A stretch of 64,000 bases of DNA. Source: a virus. The stretch lies in IMG/VR virus record IMGVR_UViG_3300027793_000052, positions 1 through 64,000 of that record. One strand, written 5' to 3'. The translations under genes and the position numbers were made by a program. Shown here piece after piece: positions 40,204-48,732 of this stretch. A model generated the notes under the pieces. The model did no database searches and was not told the origin of the DNA. It saw only the letters and a program-made list of their open reading frames with translations. Every line of letters starts with the position of its first letter. Position 1 is the first letter of the stretch.

Positions 40204-42819
40204 ATGCCTTACGAAATAGATCCTAAAAATAAAAAATGTGTCAGAAAGGCCGATAGCAAAAAACGTGTCGGTTGTACAAAAGGTTCTGTAAAGAAGTACC
40301 TTACAGCATTACGTATGAATGTTAGTGAATCTGAAATGGGTGATTTTGAATGGGCGGAAGAAACTATAAGTGGTGGAGTGGATTTAAACAACCCTGAAGT
40401 TTTATTTACAGTTTTAGAAGATACATTTAAAAACAGTAATTTTAAAATAGTAAAAAACGGTGGTATCTATCATATCGAAGACCAATACGGTGATATATAT
40501 TCCTACATAAGTAAAAATGACTTCAACCTACCTTTTATTTATCATGATATTAAAGATAATATAACATTTTTAACTGGTGAAGGTGATAATGATTTATTAC
40601 CTTATTATAGGAGATTACTTAACTTAATAAGACATTTATATAAAAACAACATAAACCAATTATTCAAACCCATCAATGAAACAGAAGATGATTTTAGTTG
40701 GTTTGATTTGGATAGTGGGGTAAGATTAGGTGACTTATGGCAAAGTGGTACCTTAAAAGTTGGTGATGTTATTTTTATCTCTGGTGATGTTTATGATGGT
40801 GAAGGTAAGTTATTAACAACATTTAATAAAGAATTATTCGAAGTCACTCAAATAATCGTACATGGTGATGACCATAGAATGAAATTTAAATGGGTTGATA
40901 ACACAAAAGAAAAACCTAATGATTGGAAGGATGTTTTGAGTTATGAAAATACTATAATAGTAGACGGTTTAATTGATTCTGATTTTAAATGGATAATAGA
41001 ACCTGTAACAAAATCAATTAATGAATCTGAAGAAGGTGAATTTGGTTGGGTTGAAGATATCTTAGATAACCCAATTAATATGTTAGTAAAGGGTGGTGTT
41101 TATTTAGTTAATCACAGAGATAAGGATGAATGGGGGTTAAATGTTAAAGTTTTAGATTTTACAAGTGATACTGTGTCTTACATAAGAAGAGTAACTGATA
41201 ATGGTGATCAAACCTTAAATAATAGTGAAAACATAATAGGTAGAAGTAGGGTTGATAAGTTAATAACCCGTAATTATTGGCAATTAATACCAACCAAAAC
41301 CTCTTTATTTAGTGATACTATAAAAGAATCCGAAGATAATTTTGGATGGGCTGAAGATATAATTGAAAAACCATTTTTAGATTTTACAGGTAAGGAACTT
41401 TTAATAGATGTTAGAGGTTTTACAGAGGAAGAACGTGAAGAATTGTACCAAGTCTTAAAAGGTTATATAGATTTTGATTATGGTAGAGAACATAGAGGTG
41501 ATTGGAACCCCAAATGTATTATAGATAATTATAATCTTAAATCGGTTTGTCTTCATTGTGGTACTGAGGATTTTGATTATGAACCACAAAGAGGTCATAT
41601 ATGTTGTTTATCTAACACATATGACGAACAACCGGCTTACACCAAAGCAAATATCATACCAATTGACGGTAAAATTTTATTGGGTAAAAATAATTTAAAT
41701 GAGGCTGAAAAAATTAGTTCTGATGATTTTGGATGGGCTGAAGATATAATACACGGTGAAGCTATCGGAATTAACATACAAGGTAAAGACGATTTTATAA
41801 GAAACCTAAAACCAGGTTCCGTTTTAAAGATAAGTGGTGACCAAGACGGATTGTTTTTTTATGATGAAATGGTTGAGGTTGTGTCTAATTTTCCTAGTTC
41901 CGATGATAGAGCGACAAATTTAAAATTAATAAAATTTAGTGGTTTTTTAGCAACTGATGATGCTGATGCTGATATGGAAGGTACACATTGTGGTGGTATT
42001 TCAACTAATGATGAAATTAAATCTAAATGTGGGTGTGAAAATTATGGTGAAGGTATAAATCAAGATATGGGTATTGGTAGATGCTGGTGGGTTGATTTGA
42101 AAAACTCAGTAGACGAAATATCTTTCTATCCATCCAAAAGTAATATAATGGAAAATAAAAATAAAAAACCTTTATTAAAAGAAGGTCGTTATGACCGTAT
42201 AACAAGTAGTGTTGTAAGGGACATTATGGAATTGGTGAAAACTAATAAAGAAGGTTATTTTCATTTACCCGATGATGTTAGGGATGAATTATATTATGAA
42301 CAAGAAGGTTTATCTTTTAGTGTTGAAATAACGATAAAAAAAACAGAAGATCCTATAACATTTGAAGTTGGTACTATTACGGTTGGTGATGAAGAATATG
42401 ATGAAGAATACGATGAAAACGTGTTAGAAATGTCAATCTTATTGGGTACAAATTTTAATAGACAAAATTTTGAAAGTTTATTTTATAAACTACAAGAAGA
42501 TGTGAGACATGAAATAGAACACTTTACTCAAGAAGGTCCTGATAGAATAAAAGATAAACCTAAATCTAAAGAAAAAACATCAGAATTACCACCATTCGAA
42601 CATCATACACATATAACTGAAATACCAGCTTTGGTACATGGTTTTTATCGTCGAGCTAAATTGGAAAGAAGACCATTAGATGAAATAATGGTTGAAGATT
42701 TAGATGAAGATATATCCAAAGGTAATTTAACCAAAGAACAGGCTAGTCAAATACTCACATTATGGATTGATTACGCCAAAAAACATTTACCACATGCTCA
42801 ATATAGTGGTGAATATTAA
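40204..42819 (+). CDS. Apparent polyprotein: DFGWAE modules plus HExxH domain
   Basis: 871 residues without the usual N-terminal tag; it starts YEIDPKNKKCVRKADSKKRV then GCTKGSVKKYL, a phage block. Modules are preceded by sites: V-S-E 40-42 (FEWAEE), I-N-E 157-159 (DFSWFD), I-N-E 272-274 (EFGWVED), I-K-E 373-375 (NFGWAED), L-N-E 498-500 (DFGWAED), L-K-E 658-660 then GRYD. Modules 2 and 3 look like small beta barrels (VGDVIFISGDVYDGEGK). The last domain has RHEIEHFTQE (HExxH 769-773) and equals the stand-alone protein at 22.3 kb. Cutting at these sites would release six products. Confidence 0.65.
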   Translation: MPYEIDPKNKKCVRKADSKKRVGCTKGSVKKYLTALRMNVSESEMGDFEWAEETISGGVDLNNPEVLFTVLEDTFKNSNFKIVKNGGIYHIEDQYGDIYSYISKNDFNLPFIYHDIKDNITFLTGEGDNDLLPYYRRLLNLIRHLYKNNINQLFKPINETEDDFSWFDLDSGVRLGDLWQSGTLKVGDVIFISGDVYDGEGKLLTTFNKELFEVTQIIVHGDDHRMKFKWVDNTKEKPNDWKDVLSYENTIIVDGLIDSDFKWIIEPVTKSINESEEGEFGWVEDILDNPINMLVKGGVYLVNHRDKDEWGLNVKVLDFTSDTVSYIRRVTDNGDQTLNNSENIIGRSRVDKLITRNYWQLIPTKTSLFSDTIKESEDNFGWAEDIIEKPFLDFTGKELLIDVRGFTEEEREELYQVLKGYIDFDYGREHRGDWNPKCIIDNYNLKSVCLHCGTEDFDYEPQRGHICCLSNTYDEQPAYTKANIIPIDGKILLGKNNLNEAEKISSDDFGWAEDIIHGEAIGINIQGKDDFIRNLKPGSVLKISGDQDGLFFYDEMVEVVSNFPSSDDRATNLKLIKFSGFLATDDADADMEGTHCGGISTNDEIKSKCGCENYGEGINQDMGIGRCWWVDLKNSVDEISFYPSKSNIMENKNKKPLLKEGRYDRITSSVVRDIMELVKTNKEGYFHLPDDVRDELYYEQEGLSFSVEITIKKTEDPITFEVGTITVGDEEYDEEYDENVLEMSILLGTNFNRQNFESLFYKLQEDVRHEIEHFTQEGPDRIKDKPKSKEKTSELPPFEHHTHITEIPALVHGFYRRAKLERRPLDEIMVEDLDEDISKGNLTKEQASQILTLWIDYAKKHLPHAQYSGEY

Positions 42820-42894
42820 TTTACTGTACCAATTATTTAACCTATATTTGTAATAATAAAGAATTTAATTAAATAAATTTTAAGTTTACAAAAA

Positions 42895-43149
42895 ATGGGT
42901 AAAGCAAAAAAAGAACACAGAAAAAGAGTTGAAGCACGTAATCGTAGAATTGAACAGGCTAGAAAAAGTTTTAGAGACAAGTTCAGAGAAGAACTTTTAA
43001 AAGAAATTGAATTGGAAAAGGCAAGAAGAATTGCTGAAAACCCTGAACTAATGGCAGAATTAGAAAAGAAAGTTAGGGAAGAAGGGGAAAAAATTGTCGA
43101 GACAAACCCGAATGACACTGAAACTATTATAACAAAATCTATAGAATAA
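42895..43149 (+). CDS. Charged coiled-coil protein
   Basis: 84 residues, almost entirely Lys/Arg/Glu helix (MGKAKKEHRKRVEARNRRIE...). A TATATTTG promoter element lies about 50 bases upstream. Function unknown. Confidence 0.55.
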   Translation: MGKAKKEHRKRVEARNRRIEQARKSFRDKFREELLKEIELEKARRIAENPELMAELEKKVREEGEKIVETNPNDTETIITKSIE

Positions 43150-43153
43150 CCAT

Positions 43154-43777
43154 ATGAACAGTGAAGTTTTAGAATACGAAATTATAAACCGCGAAACCAA
43201 GTACAAAGGATTTTCCAAATTAGAAGAAGTTACAGTAAAACACGGTGATACTGAATTTAAACGTGAAGTTTTTGATAGAGGTAATGCTGCGGCAGCTTTA
43301 GTTTATAACACAGAAACTAATAAATTTCTTTTTGTGGAACAGTATCGTCCAGGTGCCGACGGAGTAACAGTTGAAATTGTGGCCGGTGGTATTGATGACG
43401 GTGAAAAACCACAAGATACGGTTAAAAGAGAAATTGCTGAAGAGTTGGGGTATAAAGTTGATAAGTTGACCCATATTACAGATTGTTACGTATCACCTGG
43501 AGCTAACACAGAAGTTACCGCTATATTCTACGCTGAAGTAAGTGAAAAAATAGGTGAAGGTGGTGGTATTGATAATGAAAATATTAAAATAGTTGAAGTG
43601 GACGAGTTGGGTTTAAACGGGAATTTATTTTTTAGTATACCTGAAGATGGTAATATAGTTCCACCATATAAACTTATTGATGCTAAATCCATAATTGCGG
43701 TTAGTTGGTTTATGACTTCTAAATTGATGAAATCCCTTTGGGAAACTATTTCTGATTATAAAATGAAATCTTTATAA
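43154..43777 (+). CDS. Nudix hydrolase (ADP-ribose pyrophosphatase type)
   Basis: 207 residues. GGIDDGEKPQDTVKREIAEE then LGY is a complete Nudix box (GX5EX7REUXEEXGU). The upstream strand LFVEQYRPGADG and VEIVAGGI match ADP-ribose pyrophosphatases. Overlaps the following nicotinamidase-like gene by one base, hinting at a shared NAD-related role. Confidence 0.85.
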   Translation: MNSEVLEYEIINRETKYKGFSKLEEVTVKHGDTEFKREVFDRGNAAAALVYNTETNKFLFVEQYRPGADGVTVEIVAGGIDDGEKPQDTVKREIAEELGYKVDKLTHITDCYVSPGANTEVTAIFYAEVSEKIGEGGGIDNENIKIVEVDELGLNGNLFFSIPEDGNIVPPYKLIDAKSIIAVSWFMTSKLMKSLWETISDYKMKSL

Positions 43778-44394
43778 TGAAAACAATATTCGTAAACGTA
43801 AACACACAAGAAGATTTCTTTGGTGAGGATAGTAAAGTTAAAGTTCCAAATGTGGAATCAATACGTCCTAAATTAAAAGCTTTAACATCATTCGCTAAAG
43901 AAAATAAAATAAAGGTGGTCAATGTTATTAGTTGGTATGATCCTAAAAATGAAATGTTTAAACCACCACATGATTTTAATAAAACATTTCCTGAACACTG
44001 TGTCGCAAACACAAATGGAACCAACTTTATCAAAGAAACTTTACCTGAAGATGATTATTTTTTAATCAAATGGGATGCACCTTATATTGTCTTTCCTGAA
44101 ATACATAAACATCGTAATTTGATTGTTTTCAAAAACAACATCAACCTTATTGAAGGTAACAAATTTGCTGACAGTGTATTAAACAATTTAGGTACCGTAT
44201 TAATGGATAGACCTTTGTATGTTGTTTACGGTGTTGGTGCGGGATTGGTCGCCAAAGATTTAACACGTAGAGGTTACAATGTTAAAGTTATAACTGATGC
44301 TACCATAGAATTTAATAACATACCTTTAAGTTACGAAGAGGTAGGTGTTGAACCAATAACTACTGAGTATTTATTTTCTTCTGAATTGGCATAA
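43777..44394 (+). CDS. Isochorismatase/nicotinamidase-like protein, catalytic Cys missing
   Basis: 205 residues. The overall order of blocks (FVNVNTQEDFF, PEHCV, LIVFKNNINLI, YVVYGVGAGLVAKDLTRRGY, VKVITDAT) matches nicotinamidases. The first Asp is Asn and the nucleophile position (normally C in vCGvatd-C-V) reads G-V-G-A-G, so enzymatic activity is doubtful. Perhaps a binding protein or inhibitor acting on NAD metabolites. Confidence 0.6.
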   Translation: MKTIFVNVNTQEDFFGEDSKVKVPNVESIRPKLKALTSFAKENKIKVVNVISWYDPKNEMFKPPHDFNKTFPEHCVANTNGTNFIKETLPEDDYFLIKWDAPYIVFPEIHKHRNLIVFKNNINLIEGNKFADSVLNNLGTVLMDRPLYVVYGVGAGLVAKDLTRRGYNVKVITDATIEFNNIPLSYEEVGVEPITTEYLFSSELA

Positions 44395-44415
44395 TATTTA
44401 ATAAAATAATTTAAA

Positions 44416-45033
44416 ATGGAATATACTGAAGATGAAATATTAGAAGTTGTATCTCGTTGGGAAAATTCGGGATTATTATACGGTTTACCTTTATATGAAA
44501 AACAAGAGTTAGCACCAATATACGATAACGTTGCCAGACTTGCCATCTCTAAATTAGACAAAGGTTTAATAAGTCGTGAAGTATCAGACTTATTGGATAA
44601 CGTAATGTTTCCTATATGTAGAAGACTTTATCGTAGGGTTGGTTCAGACTTTGAAATAGAAAGAATGATAGAAAATCTAATCAAAGAAGTTAATGAAAAT
44701 AAAGATAAATTAAACAGTTTTGTGGTTGACAAAACTACAAATCCTATTGTTGAATTTTGTGTTACATTCGCGGACGGGTATGAAGATGAAACAATAAGTA
44801 ATAAGCAATTTAGTGATGAAGAATATATAGAAAGAGTTGATAAAGTATTAGATACACTACGTCACATACTCCTCAACAAAGATATGGTATCATTTGTGGA
44901 TAGAACAAATTCTGATTGGAAGATTATGTTATCTGACGCTAAAAAATCTTCCAAACAAGTAAGATATTGGAACCAAAAAATATGTAAAGAATTTCTTAGT
45001 CAAATTATGTCAGATACAAACAAAGCTATATAA
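44416..45033 (+). CDS. Unknown helical protein
   Basis: 205 residues, all-helical appearance (YTEDEILEVVSRWENSGLLY...). No family recognised. Lies between NAD-related genes and infC. Confidence 0.5.
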   Translation: MEYTEDEILEVVSRWENSGLLYGLPLYEKQELAPIYDNVARLAISKLDKGLISREVSDLLDNVMFPICRRLYRRVGSDFEIERMIENLIKEVNENKDKLNSFVVDKTTNPIVEFCVTFADGYEDETISNKQFSDEEYIERVDKVLDTLRHILLNKDMVSFVDRTNSDWKIMLSDAKKSSKQVRYWNQKICKEFLSQIMSDTNKAI

Positions 45034-45089
45034 GTATATTAAACCATTTTTTCAAACTAATTAATATTTATTGTTAGTAAATAATTTTA

Positions 45090-45614
45090 ATGAGTAAATA
45101 CAACAAATCCTATCTTATTAATTATGAGATAAAAGCAAATAAAGTTCGTATTATAGGTGACAATATAGAACCAAGAATATGTAACATCAAAGAAGCTATC
45201 AGTATAGCGGAATCCATGGAAATGGATTTGGTTGAAATAAATTCAAATTCAGAACCACCAATATGTAGAATTGTCAGGTATGACAAATTTTTATATGAGG
45301 AAAAACGTAAACAAAGGGATGTAGAAAAAAGAAACCGTGAAAATCGTATAGAAGTTAAAGAAATACAATTATCACCAAACATTGATATTCATGATGTGGA
45401 ATTTAAATCAAAACATGCCATCAAATTTTTAAAAGAAAATAACAAAGTAAAGTTAGTGGTCAAGTTCGGCGGTCGTGAAATTATGTTTAAAGAGCGGGGT
45501 GAAAAACTTTTATTAGAATTTGTTCAAAATTTGGAATCCTTTGGGGTACCTGAGTATTTACCAAAATTAGAAGGTAAAAGAATGCATTTAATTTTAAAAC
45601 CTAAAAAACAATAA
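45090..45614 (+). CDS. infC: Translation initiation factor IF-3
   Basis: 174 residues, full length. N-domain: NYEIKANKVRIIGDNIEPRI...EAISIAESMEMDLVEINSNS then PPICRIVRYDKF; C-domain: KEIQLSPNIDIHDVEFKSKH...VKLVVKFGGREIMFKERG. IF-3 checks initiator tRNA and start codon on the 30S subunit. With bS21 and the initiator-like tRNA it suggests the phage reshapes initiation. AATATTTATT lies about 30 bases upstream. Confidence 0.93.
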   Translation: MSKYNKSYLINYEIKANKVRIIGDNIEPRICNIKEAISIAESMEMDLVEINSNSEPPICRIVRYDKFLYEEKRKQRDVEKRNRENRIEVKEIQLSPNIDIHDVEFKSKHAIKFLKENNKVKLVVKFGGREIMFKERGEKLLLEFVQNLESFGVPEYLPKLEGKRMHLILKPKKQ

Positions 45615-45638
45615 AAAAAGGGACTTATGTCCCTTTTT
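45614..45638. terminator. Bidirectional terminator after infC
   Basis: AAAAAGGGAC/GTCCCTTTTT with a 4-base loop. Confidence 0.75.
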
Positions 45639-45819
45639 CTGTATTTTGTATTTTTTTATGTGTTTCCATCAGTTCCCTCATGTCAGCATATATTTGTTCA
45701 ACAGCTAATTTGAGGTATCCGGTTTTTTCTTCATCATTAGATTTATCCATTTCAGACTTTAACCCTTTTACCTTATCAACCAAATTTTGTAATTTTATAT
45801 AATATATTTCCTTATCCAT
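45625..45819 (-). CDS. Small coiled-coil protein
   Basis: 64 residues (MDKEIYYIKLQNLVDKVKGL...), helical. Overlaps the end of the upstream 495-residue gene, so the two are co-translated. Confidence 0.55.
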   Translation of the reverse strand: MDKEIYYIKLQNLVDKVKGLKSEMDKSNDEEKTGYLKLAVEQIYADMRELMETHKKIQNTEKGT

Positions 45820-47282
45820 CTTTGTTCTCTTATTCTATCATCCACAAGTTTTGGTGGGGGTAGTATTTTAAGCATTGTATTTTTTTCATTTCTAGCTGTT
45901 TTTTTATCGTTACTTAAAAAAACAAACTTATCTGTTAATCTTACCACTGTTACATTAGTACCTGGACCCCACTTTCTACCCCTTTCTTTATACACAACAG
46001 TATCACCAATAGATAAATTTTTGGTGGATTGATTTATTTTGGTACCTTCTTCACCCATTATTTTATAAAAATTTAAAACTAATCTATACGCAATTTCTTC
46101 TTTTGCCTCACTATTTAAATCCTTAGTTACCCCATCTTCATCTAGTGATTTAATAATTTCTGATAATTTAACAATTTGATTTTTATCTTTTAAATTATTT
46201 AAAAAATAATAACCAAAATCATCTTGACTAAAATAATCCGACATATCTTCAAAGTTAGAGGTCAAAAGTAAAGAAATATCTAATGTTAAAAAAGGTATAT
46301 CGTAACCGTTATAGTTATTAAAATAACTATTCATCGGTAAACCCCTATAATTTATTATTATATCATTTAAAAAAGGAACATCTTGAATGACACCATTTAA
46401 CATTTTAGGGAAAATATGTATGTAACCACGGTTAGTTGTAATACCTGCGACATAAGGTTTTAATTTATCAAGAAAGGTATTAATTTTATTTTTTTTATTT
46501 TTTACAATATCACCTACATATTTTTTACAAGCCTCGATACCATCTTTAGGTAAGATAGTTATCATAAAAGAAGATTCCATTCTTTGGTCCTCCATCGAAT
46601 ACCATTCCCAATCAATTGGTTTTTCAAAAAAAGGAAACTTTATATGGACGGCTATTTTGTAATTTCCAACTTCCTGACCTCTAGTTGGGTGTAATTCTTT
46701 TTTATCTAACCAAAATATCAAAGAACCTTCTTTAGAGTATCTATTCCAATAATTTGAATTAGATGTTGACACACACCAACTTGAGTGTATTCCGTATTTA
46801 CATGAAGCCTCATGTGTTAAAGGTGAAATAAGTAACCATCTATCATCCTCCCAAATTTTAACCCTATTAGCTGTGGCCGGTTTTAATTCTTCAAAGTACT
46901 CACACATTGGTTTTATCCAAAGGTGTGAAACATAAGAGTTAATATCTTTTGGTGCTTTTTTAATCCTATCAAATTCTTTTTTTTGTTCTTCACTTGGATT
47001 TTGGAAGTTTTGTTCACTATATATTGCGGCAACAGTTTTGTCATTTAAACGATTAGTATTTGTATGAAAACATTTAACCGCATCAATTATTTCATTACCA
47101 CTTTCCGGTGAAATAATAATATTTTTAACCATCCACTCAAGGTATTTGTTATTACCTGAGGGGTCGTTTCCAGATAAAGAACGTATGGTTTCTTCATCTA
47201 CATTATTATATTTTTTAATGACATCCTCTAAACGCCCTTCATTTATAATCTGCTCTAATATAATGTATTTAATATTTGTCAT
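45795..47282 (-). CDS. Head-targeted-like KYG..WC protein A
   Basis: 495 residues. The N-terminus ends EQIINE (I-N-E) then GRLEDVIKKYNNVDEETIRS; NDPSGNNKYLEWMVKN follows, shared with the protein at 55.0 kb. Core EASCKYGIHSSWCVSTSN is the family signature, also found at 50.3 and 55.0 kb. A GDTVVYKERGRKWGPGTNV barrel lies near the C-terminus. The WC core is frequent in phage proteins; activity unknown. Confidence 0.6.
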   Translation of the reverse strand: MTNIKYIILEQIINEGRLEDVIKKYNNVDEETIRSLSGNDPSGNNKYLEWMVKNIIISPESGNEIIDAVKCFHTNTNRLNDKTVAAIYSEQNFQNPSEEQKKEFDRIKKAPKDINSYVSHLWIKPMCEYFEELKPATANRVKIWEDDRWLLISPLTHEASCKYGIHSSWCVSTSNSNYWNRYSKEGSLIFWLDKKELHPTRGQEVGNYKIAVHIKFPFFEKPIDWEWYSMEDQRMESSFMITILPKDGIEACKKYVGDIVKNKKNKINTFLDKLKPYVAGITTNRGYIHIFPKMLNGVIQDVPFLNDIIINYRGLPMNSYFNNYNGYDIPFLTLDISLLLTSNFEDMSDYFSQDDFGYYFLNNLKDKNQIVKLSEIIKSLDEDGVTKDLNSEAKEEIAYRLVLNFYKIMGEEGTKINQSTKNLSIGDTVVYKERGRKWGPGTNVTVVRLTDKFVFLSNDKKTARNEKNTMLKILPPPKLVDDRIREQRWIRKYII

Positions 47283-47340
47283 GGTATTAATTTAATTATT
47301 TATTCTAATAAATAAATATCAATTTATTTGTAATAATATC

Positions 47341-47375
47341 TTGACAGTAATATAAAAAATAAGTAATATTAACTT
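47341..47375 (+). promoter_or_regulatory. Promoter of the Gly tRNA-like pair
   Basis: TTGACA at 47341-47346; a weaker -7 region TAATATTAACTTG. A 150-base leader with hairpin GGTAAC-CCGAAA-GTTACC follows, but no glycine-rich leader peptide or terminator is seen before the tRNAs. Confidence 0.5.
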
Positions 47376-47521
47376 GTAATCGAAACGGTGAGACCGACAA
47401 CAAAACTCAGACAGTAAGGTTAAGGAAAGATTCGAGTGAATCATGGAAATAATCGAGGACTGTAATTATAAGAAAGGGTCTCTATTGATTAATAGGAGGT
47501 AACCCGAAAGTTACCACATAC

Positions 47522-47594
47522 GCGGAAGTAGTTTAACTATTAGAACACAACACATCCTGTGTTGGGGTAACAGTGAAAATCTGATTCTTCTGCT
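47522..47594 (+). tRNA. tRNA-Gly(TCC)-like, non-canonical core, copy 1
   Basis: Acceptor GCGGAAG/CTTCTGC, U73. D-arm AGTTTAACTATTAGAAC lacks GG; T-loop is TGAAAAT; the anticodon is in CAACAC-ATCCT-GTGTTG, so U33 is A and the loop may shrink to five bases. Confidence 0.65.
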
Positions 47595-47603
47595 CTAATA
47601 AAC

Positions 47604-47673
47604 GCGGAGGTCGTATAATGTTAATATGTCGTACATCCTGTATGAAGATTGTGGACGAACCCACACTTCCGCT
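47604..47673 (+). tRNA. tRNA-Gly(TCC)-like, non-canonical core, copy 2
   Basis: Acceptor GCGGAGG/CTTCCGC, U73. The D-arm TCGTATAATGTTAATATG matches bacterial tRNA-Gly except that GG is GT. T-arm TGTGG-ACGAAC-CCACA lacks TT. Anticodon region CGTAC-ATCCT-GTATG again lacks U33. Confidence 0.7.
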
Positions 47674-47681
47674 CAACCCAT

Positions 47682-47710
47682 AACCCGATAATAAAATATC
47701 GGGTTTTTTT
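47682..47710 (+). terminator. Terminator after the Gly pair
   Basis: AACCCGATA/TATCGGGTT (9 bp) followed by Ts. Confidence 0.85.
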
Positions 47711-47715
47711 ATACG

Positions 47716-48138
47716 ATGGAAAAATTAAAAGTAGGTGATTTCGTTTCTTGTTTCTATAGTTTTAGAACTGGTACCGCTTACGGTAAAGTTTTAAAAATAC
47801 ATGATTTAAAAAATAATATAGATTGTGATGAATACGGTCCTATTATTACAGGTATGGGTGATGAGAATAGTAAACTTAAAGTAACCGTAAAAATATTAGG
47901 TTATGATATGGGTGAAGATTACGGTATTAACAGTTTAGGTGAAATTGTTGAAGATGTTGAAGAGACTAGGGAGTTGGATGTACATAAAATTTTCTACATT
48001 ATAGATGAGAAACTAATTCGTGAAATGAGAATTGAGTGGGAGAATTTAATGAAAAAGAAGTTAGATTTCTTATATAAAAACATTAATAGGGATGTTTTGT
48101 CAGGCAGAAAAACCATCAAAGGGTTAAATATGACTTAA
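47716..48138 (+). CDS. SH3-like barrel protein
   Basis: 140 residues. LKVGDFVSCFYSFRTGTAYG then KVLKIHD matches the recurring small barrel type; a helical C-terminus follows. Ends directly before the CRISPR mini-array. Confidence 0.5.
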   Translation: MEKLKVGDFVSCFYSFRTGTAYGKVLKIHDLKNNIDCDEYGPIITGMGDENSKLKVTVKILGYDMGEDYGINSLGEIVEDVEETRELDVHKIFYIIDEKLIREMRIEWENLMKKKLDFLYKNINRDVLSGRKTIKGLNMT

Positions 48139-48142
48139 TAAA

Positions 48143-48367
48143 CCTTTCGTTTATGGGTCTCCCACAACCAAGGTTTAAAAAGGGATCTTAAAAAATGGAC
48201 TGTAGACACCTTTCGTTTATGGGTCTCCCACAACAAACTTGCGGTGGAGTGGGGAGTTAAATTTAGCTGTAGACACCTTTCGTTTATGGGTCTCCCACAA
48301 CAGTTCATCAACCGTACCGTCAATTGGTGAAGCTGTAGACACCTTTCGTTTATGGGTCTCCCACAAC
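48143..48367 (-). CRISPR. CRISPR mini-array 2 (three spacers)
   Basis: Full 36-nt repeats at 48332-48367, 48266-48301 and 48199-48234 (minus strand: GTTGTGGGAGACCC...GGTGTCTACAGC), plus a repeat truncated after GAAAGG at 48143-48168. Unique spacers of 30, 31 and 30 nt (48302-48331, 48235-48265, 48169-48198). Repeat termini pair (GTTGTGG with CTACAGC). 36/30 geometry and GTTGTGG start fit class 2 arrays of Bacteroidota (II-C or VI-B). No cas genes in the window. Confidence 0.85.
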
Positions 48368-48675
48368 ATATTAACACATATTTTCTGAAATTCTGGGTAA
48401 GAAACCCCCATTTTTTGACATTTTTTCCAGATTTTACCATAATCAACATATAAAACCGGTTTCTGATCACCAGTATCTATATTATCTAAAAATAAAAAAT
48501 CCCCATTTTTATCAATATATTTTGTCCATCCTGGTTGTTTTTTTGATCCTACCAAGTTACATTCTGATAATTTATCATAAATAAATTTTTCTGCCTCAGA
48601 TAATTCTGGAATATCATCAAACCAATCTAAATTTTCTATGGATTCTTTTAATATTTTTTTAATTAAATTCCTCAT
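48217..48675 (-). CDS. Head-targeted-like protein running into a CRISPR array
   Basis: 152 residues as open frame. MRNLIKKILKE tag, then NLDWFDDIPELSEAEKFIYD and KQPGWTKYIDKNGDFLFLDN, shared with the protein at 36.4 kb. From CVNML onward, WETHKRKVSTA occurs twice because the frame passes through two repeats and two spacers. AATATTTATATG lies upstream. Confidence 0.6.
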   Translation of the reverse strand: MRNLIKKILKESIENLDWFDDIPELSEAEKFIYDKLSECNLVGSKKQPGWTKYIDKNGDFLFLDNIDTGDQKPVLYVDYGKIWKKCQKMGVSYPEFQKICVNMLWETHKRKVSTASPIDGTVDELLWETHKRKVSTAKFNSPLHRKFVVGDP

Positions 48676-48732
48676 ATCATATAAATATTTTGTATATTTG
48701 TAAAAATTAAAATAAATAGACCTCTCTAAGAG

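Noticed and set aside
47341-47521. Leader-peptide attenuator before the Gly pair
   Set aside because: The only ORF in the region has one glycine and no terminator precedes the tRNAs.
48143-48367. Simple protein repeat instead of CRISPR
   Set aside because: Repeats are identical at DNA level with unique 30-31 nt spacers, continue beyond the reading frame and are found again at 36.4 kb as a variant.
48135-48470. 111-residue minus-strand ORF
   Set aside because: It is another frame through the CRISPR array and its flanking gene.
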